A stretch of 12,867 bases of DNA from Deltaproteobacteria bacterium (GTDB lineage Bacteria > Desulfobacterota > Desulfobaccia > Desulfobaccales > 0-14-0-80-60-11), in contig JAFDHU010000010.1 of NCBI GenBank assembly GCA_019308625.1, forward strand, positions 1 through 12,867. Reading direction: 5' to 3'. A model generated the notes under the pieces. It was not told where the DNA came from and did not search any database. It saw nothing but the letters and a program-made list of their open reading frames with translations. A program made the position numbers and the translations under genes. Positions 1-6,039 of this stretch are shown here, piece by piece. The number at the start of each line of letters is the position of its first letter. The first letter of the stretch is position 1.

Positions 1-1106
1 TGGGGGGAGCCGCCGGTGATTACCAAGCCGTCCTCGGTCTCCTTCACGGCCACCCCCATTTTGCTGAGCTCCGTGGCCACTGCGGCCAGGCGGTCGGACT
101 CCTTGTGGCGCAGGTGGCTGGCCCCGGTGATGACCGTCTCCCCCCGGGCGAAGGCCGCCACCACCGCCAGGGTGGGGACAAGGTCGGGCATGGCGGACAT
201 GTCCACCTGAATGCCGGAAAGGGGCCGGCCTTCCACCGTGAGGCCCTCAGGGGTGGACTGGATGCGGCAACCCATGTGGGCCAGCACCGAAACAAAATCC
301 ACGTCTCCTTGCGAGGTTTCCATATTGAGGTTGGTGACGGTCACCCACCCGCCGGTTATGGCCGCGGCGGCCCAAAAGTAAGAGGCGCTAGACGCGTCCC
401 CGTCAATGTTATACTCCTGGCTGCGATAGGATTGACCCCCGGGGACCTGGAAGTAGCGATAGCCCCGGCGGAAGTGGGAAATGCCGAAGGCCGCCTGCAC
501 ATCCAGGGTGAGGTCCACATAGGGCCGGGAGACCAGCTCTCCGGTGATTTCTATTTCCACGCCCAGAGGGGTCAGGGGGGCGATGAGCAACAGGGCCGAA
601 ACGTATTGGCTGCTTACCGCCCCGGAAAGGCGGGCCCGCCCGCCGGTAATGCCGCCTTTGACCTTAACCGGCGGCAGACCCCCCTCACCCAGGGCCTGTA
701 CCTGGGCGCCGAGCTGCGTGAGAGCAGAGAGCAACTCGCCCATGGGCCTCTGGCAAAGCCGGGGGGAGCCGGTGAGAAGATACTCCCCCTGCCCCAGGGC
801 GGCCAAGGCAGTAAGGAAGCGCAGGGAGGTGCCGGAATTGCCCAGATAGATGGGCTCAGCCGCCGGCGCCAGCCGCCCGCCGGTGCCCCGAACCGGCACG
901 TCGTGGCCGTGCCAGTGGATGGCCGCCCCGAGCTTCTCCAGGGCCTGGGCGGTGATCTCGGTGTCCTCGGCCCTAAGGGCGTTGTGCAGCAAGCTTTCTC
1001 CAGAAGCTAAGGCCGCGGCGATCAGGGCCCGGTGGGTGTAGCTTTTGGAGCCGGGCAGGGTGAGGGTGGCGTGCACCGGCCCCACGGGTTTGATTTCCTT
1101 CACCAC
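1..1106 (-). CDS. aroA: EPSP synthase (3-phosphoshikimate 1-carboxyvinyltransferase), 3' end cut by the window edge
   Basis: AroA transfers the enolpyruvyl group of PEP to shikimate-3-phosphate, the sixth step towards chorismate, in the cytoplasm. The 368 visible codons show LPGSKSYTHRAL near residues 17-28 (Lys21, Ser22 and Arg26 of the PEP/S3P site), GNSGTSLR around residue 90, SSQYVSALLL, GDASSAS, and near the end RHKESDRLA, which carries the catalytic Lys-Glu and Arg. The SSQY motif in place of the S-A-Q-x-K motif of glyphosate-tolerant class II enzymes suggests a class I-like enzyme. Family length is about 430 residues, so roughly 60 C-terminal residues lie outside the window. Two GTG codons (1106 and 1103) can start it. 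The first overlaps the aroE stop by one base (TAGTG), with an AAAGGAA Shine-Dalgarno upstream inside aroE, which implies translational coupling. It is the last visible gene of the aro operon. Confidence 0.96.
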   Translation of the reverse strand, partial: MVKEIKPVGPVHATLTLPGSKSYTHRALIAAALASGESLLHNALRAEDTEITAQALEKLGAAIHWHGHDVPVRGTGGRLAPAAEPIYLGNSGTSLRFLTALAALGQGEYLLTGSPRLCQRPMGELLSALTQLGAQVQALGEGGLPPVKVKGGITGGRARLSGAVSSQYVSALLLIAPLTPLGVEIEITGELVSRPYVDLTLDVQAAFGISHFRRGYRYFQVPGGQSYRSQEYNIDGDASSASYFWAAAAITGGWVTVTNLNMETSQGDVDFVSVLAHMGCRIQSTPEGLTVEGRPLSGIQVDMSAMPDLVPTLAVVAAFARGETVITGASHLRHKESDRLAAVATELSKMGVAVKETEDGLVITGGSP

Positions 1107-1960
1107 TAAGGTTTCCTTTGTTCTTGGCTGGTCTGTTTATTTTCCGAGGCTTCCGCCAGGGCCGTGTAGAGGGCCTGGGACATCACCGCCACCGGGGCCT
1201 CCCGGCCGGTCCACAGCTCAAACTGGGCCACGCCCTGGTAAAGCAGCATTTTCAGGCCGTCAATGGTCTGACACCCCTGGGCCGCGGCCTCTTTCAGCAG
1301 CCGGGTGGTCAAGGGCCGATAGACGATATCCATGACCAGGTCAAAGCGGTCGAGCAGCTCCGAATCAATGGGCATATCGGCGTCATGAGGCTCCATGCCC
1401 ACCGGGGTGGCGTTGATGAGGATGGTAGCCGGACACTGTCCCAGGGCCTCGGGGGGCAGGGCTTCCAGCCCGAATTCCCGGGCCAGCCCCTGGGCCCGCG
1501 GCATATCAATGTCCGTGATGCTCACCCGGCCTCCTTCTTCCAGAAGACCGAAGGCGATGGCCCGGGCCGCACCGCCGGCTCCCAGAATGAGAAAGTGGCG
1601 ACCGGCGATGGGGGTCTTTTCCTGGAGGGCGGCCACCGCCCCCAACCAGTCGGTGTTAGAGCCCATGAGCCGGCCCTCCCGGTTGACCACGGTATTGACC
1701 GCGCCCATGCGGGCGGCGCGAGGCTCCACTTCATCCAGCAGGGGGATGATGTCCTCCTTGAAGGGAATGGTGACACTCACCCCCTGAATGGCCAGCCCCC
1801 GCAAGCCCGCCACCGCCTGCCGCAGGTCGGTTACCGGAAAGGCCACATACACGGCGTTCAGACCCAGAGCCCGGAACGCGGCATTGTGCATGGCCGGGCT
1901 TAAGGAATGGGCCACTGGCCGGCCCAGTATGCCATATATCAGGGTGCTACCGTCAATCAT
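1106..1960 (-). CDS. aroE: Shikimate dehydrogenase
   Basis: AroE reduces 3-dehydroshikimate to shikimate with a nicotinamide cofactor. The 284-residue protein has the full family signature: the substrate motif VAHSLSPAMHNAAF (residues 16-29), VTIPFKED with catalytic Lys68, GAVNTVV, SNTDWLG with catalytic Asp104, the dinucleotide loop LGAGGAARA (126-134), INATPVGM, and the C-terminal DGLKMLLYQG and FELWTG segments. Length is normal. The basic NRT motif that binds the NADP 2'-phosphate is missing. The equivalent place after the second Rossmann strand reads ITDIDMPRA (about 148-156), with Asp150 and Asp152, so NAD use is possible. The ATG at 1960 fits the family N-terminus (IDGSTLIYG), and a GGGAG lies just upstream. 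It sits 33 bases after aroD and overlaps aroA by one base. Confidence 0.97.
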   Translation of the reverse strand: MIDGSTLIYGILGRPVAHSLSPAMHNAAFRALGLNAVYVAFPVTDLRQAVAGLRGLAIQGVSVTIPFKEDIIPLLDEVEPRAARMGAVNTVVNREGRLMGSNTDWLGAVAALQEKTPIAGRHFLILGAGGAARAIAFGLLEEGGRVSITDIDMPRAQGLAREFGLEALPPEALGQCPATILINATPVGMEPHDADMPIDSELLDRFDLVMDIVYRPLTTRLLKEAAAQGCQTIDGLKMLLYQGVAQFELWTGREAPVAVMSQALYTALAEASENKQTSQEQRKP

Positions 1961-1993
1961 GCTCCCGCTTCCACCAGCCCCGGCTGGCTGCGG

Positions 1994-2833
1994 TTATCGG
2001 TTCAATATCTTCCACAGCCGCCGCACTTCGTTGACGGTGATTTGCCCCGGAGCCGAGGATTTTTGGCGGGTGAAGGGGGCAAAGGTCAGATAGCTTCCCA
2101 AAAAAGGGGCCGCCACCCGGGACCAGGCCCCCCGAGGGCCCATGCAGAAGGCGATGATCTCCCGGTGGGCCGCCCGGGCCCGGGGAATCAGGGACAACAC
2201 CCGCAGATTGTCCTCCGGCGCCACAGCCAAGGTGACGATTTTCAGGATATCGGCTTCCGCAGCCAGCATCTCCTCCAGAACCTTCTCCAACACGGCTGGA
2301 TCCGGCGTGCCGGAGACGTCATGCCAGGATAGGATGACTCCGGTACCTCCCCGACGGGTGACCAAGTCCCGCCGCCACCCCGGGTCAGTGGCCAGCTCCA
2401 CATCCACATAATGCACCCCCAAATCCAGGGCTTCCTCCAACAAGCGAAGACGCGCCGCCTCACTCCCCGCCCAGCGGCCACCCTCCTCCGGCCGGCGGTT
2501 GGTGACAATCACCGTGCCGGGCAAAGTGCGGAAAAGCCTTCTGAGATCAGGAGACTCCAAATAATCCAACCTGACCTCGGCCCAAAAACCCCGACGGGCC
2601 GCCCGCAAATACAGCCCTCGGGCCCGCCGCATCGAGGCCTCCACCACCGGCACACAGAGGCGGAGGGGCAGTTTAGGGTTGAGGGGAGGGCCGGGGGAAC
2701 GCCGTTCCCCCGCCCTCCCCTCAAGCTCCCCTCCCAACCCCCAGTAAGGGGTTGGGGGAGGGGGATTGGGGGAGGGGGCAGGGGGCTTGGCCCCCTGGCC
2801 CCCTCCCCCAAACCTGCTTCGGCTGCCGCTCAA
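1994..2833 (-). CDS. aroD: Type I 3-dehydroquinate dehydratase with an unusual repeat-encoded N-terminal extension
   Basis: AroD dehydrates 3-dehydroquinate to 3-dehydroshikimate through a Schiff base. The core starts near residue 57 (LRLCVPVVEAS) and keeps the class I residues: EVRLD (Glu86-Asp90), DVEL with Glu146, SWHDVSGTP with His171, and ILKIVTLA with the Schiff-base Lys198. It also has MGPRGAWSRV, GSYLTFAP and APGQIT near the C-terminus. Length is 279 residues against about 220-250 for the family. The excess is the first ~55 residues, which are Gly/Pro/Arg-rich low complexity encoded by three G/C palindromes. The TTG start at 2833 overlaps the pheA stop by four bases (TTGA) and has a strong GGAGGAA at the right spacing, so coupled initiation is likely. 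A shorter form starting at a CTG or GTG near residues 55-61 cannot be excluded, but no Shine-Dalgarno is visible there. Confidence 0.93.
   Translation of the reverse strand: MSGSRSRFGGGGQGAKPPAPSPNPPPPTPYWGLGGELEGRAGERRSPGPPLNPKLPLRLCVPVVEASMRRARGLYLRAARRGFWAEVRLDYLESPDLRRLFRTLPGTVIVTNRRPEEGGRWAGSEAARLRLLEEALDLGVHYVDVELATDPGWRRDLVTRRGGTGVILSWHDVSGTPDPAVLEKVLEEMLAAEADILKIVTLAVAPEDNLRVLSLIPRARAAHREIIAFCMGPRGAWSRVAAPFLGSYLTFAPFTRQKSSAPGQITVNEVRRLWKILNR
2675..2812 (-). repeat. Cluster of three G/C-rich palindromes inside the 5' end of aroD
   Basis: Three near-perfect hairpins lie side by side. The first has arms 2681-2700 and 2704-2722 (19 bp, one bulged base, 3-base loop). The second has arms about 2729-2741 and 2748-2762 (13 bp around CAGTAA, with a two-base bulge). 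The third has arms 2767-2786 and 2790-2810 (20 bp, one bulged base, 3-base loop). The strand is almost pure G-runs and C-runs and unlike the flanking coding sequence. The region stays open in the aroD frame and encodes a Pro/Gly/Arg-rich stretch. The pattern is typical of a dispersed intergenic palindromic element, but only one copy is in this window, so dispersal is inference. Confidence 0.75.
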
Positions 2834-3921
2834 CTCAGTTCCTCCGTTTCGGTGGCTTTGGGGAAGGAGCCCAGCAGTTTGAACCAGGGGCTTAGGGATT
2901 TGATTTCTTCCAGGGCCTCGGCCACTTGGGGGTCTTCCTGGTGGCCGTCCAGGTCCACGAAGAAGCGGTAGCGCCAGGCTTCGGTCTTGACCGGTCGGGA
3001 GACGATGCGGCTCATGTTGATGCCCCTTTGTGCCAGGGGGCGCAGGGTGCGGTACAGGGCTCCGGGCACGTCGTCCACCGAGAAGATGATGGAGGTCTTG
3101 TCAGCACCGGTGGGGCCGGGGGTGTCCGGGCCGATGACGAAAAAGTGGGTGACGTTGCCGGGGTTGTCTTCAATGTGGCGTTCCACCACCCGGAGCTCGT
3201 AGAGGGCGGCGGCGGCGGCGCTGGCGATGGCCGCGGAGTTGGGATTTTTGGCGGCCTTCTGGGCCGCGGCGCCGGTGGAGGCCACCTCAATGATAGGCAT
3301 GTCCTGCAGGTGGGTGGCCAGCCAGCGGCGGCACTGGCCGTAGGCGTGCGGATGACTGTAGATTACCTCAATATCCTGCCGCTGCCCGGATTTGGACAGC
3401 AGGTCATGGGAAATCTCCAGGAAGATCTCCCCGCAGATTTTCAGAGGGGTTTCGGCGAACCGGTCCAGGGTGTCGTTCACCACCCCTTCGGTAGAGTTTT
3501 CAATGGGTACCACGCCGTATTGGTATTTGCCTTTCTCCACTTCGGAGAAGACCTCCTGGATGGTGGTCATGGGGCCGAAACGGGTGGCGTGGCCGAATTT
3601 TTTCAAGGCCGCCAGGTGGGAGAAGGTAGCCTCTGGTCCCAGGAAGGCCACGCTCAGGGCCCCCTGGATTTCCCGGGCCGCGGAGATGATTTCCCGGAAG
3701 ATGTTGCGCAGGGCCTTGGGGGTCAGGGGCCCAGGGTTTTTATGCAGCAGGCGGGAAATGACCTCCTCTTCCCGCTGGAAGTCCAGGGTGCGGGTGCCTT
3801 CCTGGTTTTTGATGCGGCCGATTTCCTGGGCCAGGGCCTGGCGCCGGTTCAGCAGGGTCAGGAGCTCTTCGTCCAGGGCGTCAATCTGCTGTCTTAAGGC
3901 TTCTTTGGGGGTCATGGTCAT
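2830..3921 (-). CDS. pheA: Bifunctional chorismate mutase / prephenate dehydratase (P-protein)
   Basis: PheA converts chorismate to prephenate and then to phenylpyruvate, committing carbon to phenylalanine. The 363 residues hold an AroQ-type chorismate mutase helix bundle (about 5-87; QIDALDEELLTLLNRR, then IGRIK), a prephenate dehydratase domain (about 90-265; VAFLGPEATFSHLA, VVPIENSTEGVVNDTLD, SHDLL, EVASTGAAAQ) and a C-terminal ACT domain (about 275-355; VPGALYRTL, WRYRFFVDLDGH). Two conserved motifs are altered. The dehydratase Thr-Arg-Phe motif is Thr258-His259-Phe260, and the Phe-binding ESRP motif of the ACT domain is VSRP (Val307). The first ATG (3921) overlaps the stop of the upstream gene as ATGA. 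A second in-frame ATG at 3915 is better spaced from GGAG and may be the real start. It overlaps aroD by four bases. Confidence 0.96.
   Translation of the reverse strand: MTMTPKEALRQQIDALDEELLTLLNRRQALAQEIGRIKNQEGTRTLDFQREEEVISRLLHKNPGPLTPKALRNIFREIISAAREIQGALSVAFLGPEATFSHLAALKKFGHATRFGPMTTIQEVFSEVEKGKYQYGVVPIENSTEGVVNDTLDRFAETPLKICGEIFLEISHDLLSKSGQRQDIEVIYSHPHAYGQCRRWLATHLQDMPIIEVASTGAAAQKAAKNPNSAAIASAAAAALYELRVVERHIEDNPGNVTHFFVIGPDTPGPTGADKTSIIFSVDDVPGALYRTLRPLAQRGINMSRIVSRPVKTEAWRYRFFVDLDGHQEDPQVAEALEEIKSLSPWFKLLGSFPKATETEELS
2839..2845 (-). promoter_or_regulatory. Shine-Dalgarno GGAGGAA that selects the aroD TTG start
   Basis: GGAGGAA lies inside the last codons of pheA, five bases before TTG at 2833 (CTGAG spacer). 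It is the only strong ribosome site near aroD. It therefore supports a start upstream of the palindrome cluster, meaning the palindromes are translated. Confidence 0.7.
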
Positions 3922-4910
3922 TTCTCCAGGATGGTTTCCTGGATTTTGTGGCCGAAATGACGGCCCGCTTCCTCCAGGGCGGCCAGGACTTCGTCGCCGG
4001 GTTTCAGGGCCACGATGGACACCGCCTGGCCGTTGGGGTGGGTGAGGCGGATGGTTTCGGCGTTCTGCAGGATGGTGGCGATCTCCCGGCCCTGAGCTTC
4101 GGCGGTCACCAGCATCAGGGGACGGCTCTCCACCTTGACCCGGCCCACCACCAGGGGGCGGGTGTGGCCTTTATGGTTTACTGCCAGCACCTCATCCCCG
4201 GCGGCCAGTTCCCCCAGGTATTTGGTTTTGCCGCCCGGTACCCGGATATAGGCGTGCACCGGGCCGGCGTTGACCCGGAAGGGGCGGGGAGCCACATAGG
4301 GGTTTTCCAGGGACTCGGCGTGCACCAGGAAAAGGCCGCCGGAAGAGTTGCCCACCAGCATGCCCTCGCCCAGGCCCATGTTGGTGCAGGTGTCCACGCA
4401 CACCCGGTCGCCCATGCCCAGGGAGCGGACCCGGGTGATGCGGGCCGCGGTGAGCTCCACAGGAGGGGAGGCCTCTTTGGTCAGCCGGGCAATGGCCTTG
4501 ATGACTCCGGGATCAGAGGTGGTCACCACCAAGCCGGCCACGCCTTTCTCCAGCACGCCCAAAAAGGTCCGGGCCGCGTCCGGATCGCCCACTTCCACGA
4601 AGAGATTGTCGCAACGGGCCACCAGATTTTCCAGCGGGATGATGGTCCAATCAAGAGTGCGCACCACCACCGGCTTTTCCCGGGCCAGGCGCACCACTTC
4701 CTCCTCCTGGTCGGCACCGGTGATGGTCACCTCGGGGACGTCCTTCCCCGGCACCAGATCGCCGTCCGGGGCAACCACCTGGATCAGCCCCAGGGCCTTG
4801 ACCTCCTGGGCGTGGCCTTCCGGCACCCAGACCGCGTCGGCCCCGGATTCCAGGGCGGTGGTCACCAGCTTCTTGTTCCAGGGATCCACTTTGACCCAGA
4901 GTTTCTTCAT
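3918..4910 (-). CDS. 3-dehydroquinate synthase II (archaeal-type, AroB')
   Basis: This PF01959 family enzyme oxidatively deaminates and cyclises 2-amino-3,7-dideoxy-threo-hept-6-ulosonate to 3-dehydroquinate, replacing AroB. Recognisable blocks are MKKLWVKVDPWNKKLVTTAL at the N-terminus, DWTIIPLENLVA, GDRVCVDTCTNMGLGEGMLV, GNSSGGLFLVHAE, RPFRVNAGPVHAYI and GGKTKYLGEL, all characteristic of the family. Length (330 residues) is normal. I chose the ATG at 4910 because the family starts with MKKLWVK and a GAGG sits eight bases upstream. A TTG at 4931 would add seven residues without support. It follows the ADH synthase gene by 72 bases, and its stop overlaps the pheA start (ATGA). The pairing with ADH synthase is the established sign of the DAHP-independent route found in methanogens and in some sulfate reducers. 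Confidence 0.96.
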   Translation of the reverse strand: MKKLWVKVDPWNKKLVTTALESGADAVWVPEGHAQEVKALGLIQVVAPDGDLVPGKDVPEVTITGADQEEEVVRLAREKPVVVRTLDWTIIPLENLVARCDNLFVEVGDPDAARTFLGVLEKGVAGLVVTTSDPGVIKAIARLTKEASPPVELTAARITRVRSLGMGDRVCVDTCTNMGLGEGMLVGNSSGGLFLVHAESLENPYVAPRPFRVNAGPVHAYIRVPGGKTKYLGELAAGDEVLAVNHKGHTRPLVVGRVKVESRPLMLVTAEAQGREIATILQNAETIRLTHPNGQAVSIVALKPGDEVLAALEEAGRHFGHKIQETILEK

Positions 4911-4982
4911 GATGCCATCCTCAATAAGCAACGCGGCAATCTTAGTTGCCCACGGTCTTCGTCACCAGCAAGCAGGCAGAGG

Positions 4983-5780
4983 TCAAACCGCCTGGAGGAA
5001 GGACAGGGCCTCCTCCACGCTGGCGTTTTCATGCACGATGAGGCTGATGGCCCCCACCATGCGGGTGGGGTCGCGGTGCTGGAAGATGTTGCGCCCTATG
5101 GACACGCCGGCGCCGCCGGCCTGCACCGCGCCCTTGACCATCTCCAGGATGTCCCGGTCCGAACTCATTTTGGGGCCGCCGGCGATGACCACCGGCACTG
5201 GGCAGCCCAGCACCACTTCCCGGAAGGACTCCACCGAGCCGGTGTAGGAGACCTTGACGAGGTCGGCCCCCAGCTCCGCGCCCAGCCGGGCCACGTGCTT
5301 GATTACCTTCACATCGTACTCATCCTTGATTTTTTCACCCCGGGGGTACATCATGGCCAGAAGCGGCATGCCCCATTCCTGGGCGGTGCGGGTCACCTGC
5401 CCCAAATCGGAGAGCATCTCCTTTTCCGAGCCGTTGCCGATGTTGATGTGCACACTGACCGCATCAGCACCCAGCTTAATGGCCTCCTCCACAGTGCACA
5501 CCAAGGTTTTGGCGTTGGGAAAGGGCGACAAGGCGGTGGAGGCCGACAAGTGGATAATCAGGCCTACGTCCCGGCCCCGGCGGCGGTGGCCGCCTTCCAC
5601 CAGGCCCTTGTGAATCACAATGGCGTTGGCCCCGCCGCTGGCCACCTGGTTAATGGTGTGTTTCATGTCGATGAGCCCATCAATAGGCCCCACGGTGACT
5701 CCGTGATCCATAGGCACAATCACCGTGCGTCCGGTCTCCCGGTTCATGATGCGTTCCATGCGGATCAGTTTCCCTACCAC
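4983..5780 (-). CDS. 2-amino-3,7-dideoxy-D-threo-hept-6-ulosonate (ADH) synthase, class I aldolase
   Basis: The protein belongs to the DeoC/FbaB class I aldolases and most resembles the archaeal ADH synthase MJ0400, which joins aspartate semialdehyde to 6-deoxy-5-ketofructose-1-phosphate and so replaces DAHP synthase. Counted from the GTG start, PMDHGVTVGPIDGL carries Asp25-His26, MMYPRG carries Tyr145, and LVKVSYTGS carries the Schiff-base Lys176. VIAGGPKMS and GVSIGRNIFQ form the phosphate site. Length is 265 residues, close to the family. An ATG at 5795 would add five residues, but the Shine-Dalgarno AAGGAGGA lies downstream of that ATG, and the family begins near GKLIRMERI, so GTG 5780 is preferred. 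It is the first structural gene after the attenuator. A fructose-bisphosphate aldolase role is less likely beside DHQ synthase II. Confidence 0.93.
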   Translation of the reverse strand: MVGKLIRMERIMNRETGRTVIVPMDHGVTVGPIDGLIDMKHTINQVASGGANAIVIHKGLVEGGHRRRGRDVGLIIHLSASTALSPFPNAKTLVCTVEEAIKLGADAVSVHINIGNGSEKEMLSDLGQVTRTAQEWGMPLLAMMYPRGEKIKDEYDVKVIKHVARLGAELGADLVKVSYTGSVESFREVVLGCPVPVVIAGGPKMSSDRDILEMVKGAVQAGGAGVSIGRNIFQHRDPTRMVGAISLIVHENASVEEALSFLQAV

Positions 5781-5783
5781 GAC

Positions 5784-5791
5784 TCCTCCTT
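5784..5791 (-). promoter_or_regulatory. Shine-Dalgarno AAGGAGGA that sets the ADH synthase start at GTG 5780
   Basis: AAGGAGGA is the strongest ribosome site upstream of the first aro gene. It lies three bases before GTG 5780 and after the in-frame ATG at 5793-5795, which has no Shine-Dalgarno of its own. Confidence 0.6.
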
Positions 5792-5834
5792 CCATGCCGT
5801 TGGCGGTTTGTCGGCGCAGCGGCCACAGCCTCAG

Positions 5835-5871
5835 AAATAAGAAAACCGTGGTCGCCTCGCCTGCGCCACGG
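5835..5871 (-). terminator. Rho-independent terminator (3:4 hairpin) of the aro attenuator
   Basis: On the minus strand CCGTGG-CGC (5871-5863) pairs with GCG-CCACGG (5855-5846, one bulged A at 5852) around a seven-base loop, followed by TTTTCTTATTT (5845-5835). An AAAAG run before the stem can extend it into the U-tract. It lies between the leader peptide and the first structural gene, where only regulated termination makes sense. Confidence 0.85.
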
Positions 5872-5898
5872 CTTTTAAAAGATTGCTGATTTTGGGTT

Positions 5899-5982
5899 TT
5901 ATGGTCTTTTAAAAGTCGAGGCGCAGCTCCAGCCCCTAAAATAATAGTAGCTAAAGTAATAAGGGCGCGACCAGAGCTGCAT
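5899..5982 (-). CDS. Aromatic attenuation leader peptide, 27 codons
   Basis: A 27-codon ORF lies in the 5' leader of the aro operon: ATG at 5982, TAA at 5899-5901. GAGGA ends seven bases before the ATG, a good Shine-Dalgarno. The composition is extreme: Trp4, Tyr8, Tyr9, Phe10, Tyr12, Tyr13, Tyr14, Phe15, Trp18 and Phe24, so 10 of 27 residues are aromatic, with the core PYYFSYYYF. This is the hallmark of a ribosome-sensed leader peptide, as in E. coli pheL and trpL. The stop falls a few bases after RNA segment 2 (5906-5926), so a ribosome finishing translation would cover that segment, whereas one stalled on codons 8-15 would cover segment 1 and leave segment 2 free. The product itself is presumably not functional. 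No homologue is known to me; the call rests on composition and RNA geometry. Confidence 0.85.
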   Translation of the reverse strand: MQLWSRPYYFSYYYFRGWSCASTFKRP

Positions 5983-6010
5983 TTTGGGTCCTCGACTTCG
6001 TCTACTTCAT

Positions 6011-6039
6011 CTTCTAAAATATCCTGTAGCCTGTGTCAA
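6011..6039 (-). promoter_or_regulatory. Sigma-70-type promoter of the aro operon
   Basis: A perfect TTGACA -35 (6039-6034) is followed after 17 bases by a weak -10, TAGAAG (6016-6011), within an AT-rich stretch. A start near 6004 would begin the transcript just before attenuator segment 1. The -35 is strong evidence and the exact -10 is uncertain. Confidence 0.6.

Larger units (their letters stand above)
5835..5996 (-). promoter_or_regulatory. Ribosome-mediated transcription attenuator of the aromatic operon
   Basis: Four RNA segments give mutually exclusive folds. Segment 1 (5996-5974) pairs with segment 2 (5929-5915): GTCGAGG with CCTCGAC and GCAGCTC with GAGCTGC, 14 bp with a nine-base bulge; this also masks the leader ribosome site. 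Segment 2 (5926-5906) pairs with segment 3 (5881-5861): CTTTTAAAAG with CTTTTAAAAG and CTGCGCC with GGCGCAG, 17 bp around a 4x4 internal loop. Segment 3 with segment 4 forms the terminator. An additional match, CGCCTCG (5923-5917) with CGAGGCG (5859-5853), would also block the terminator. Stalling at the Tyr/Phe codons would favour 2:3 and readthrough. Full translation or no translation would favour 3:4 and termination. Pairings are seen directly; the regulation is inferred from known trp and phe attenuators. Confidence 0.85.

Noticed and set aside
105..1010. Plus-strand open frame of 301 codons
   Set aside because: Antisense to aroA, low-complexity translation, no domain. The same applies to the long plus-strand frames opposite aroE (1118-1903), the permeases (6928-7935) and the ATPase (9170-10234).
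2675..2812. Rho-independent terminators within aroD
   Set aside because: The hairpins are strong but are not followed by U-tracts on either strand, and the frame runs through them.
3948..5840. Plus-strand open frame of 630 codons
   Set aside because: It is antisense to DHQ synthase II and ADH synthase, both of which have clear family motifs. The translation is His/Gly-rich without recognisable domains; high GC and codon bias keep the frame open.
6002..6010. ATG-AAG-TAG mini-ORF upstream of the leader peptide
   Set aside because: Two codons only, no Shine-Dalgarno, and it probably lies around the transcription start.
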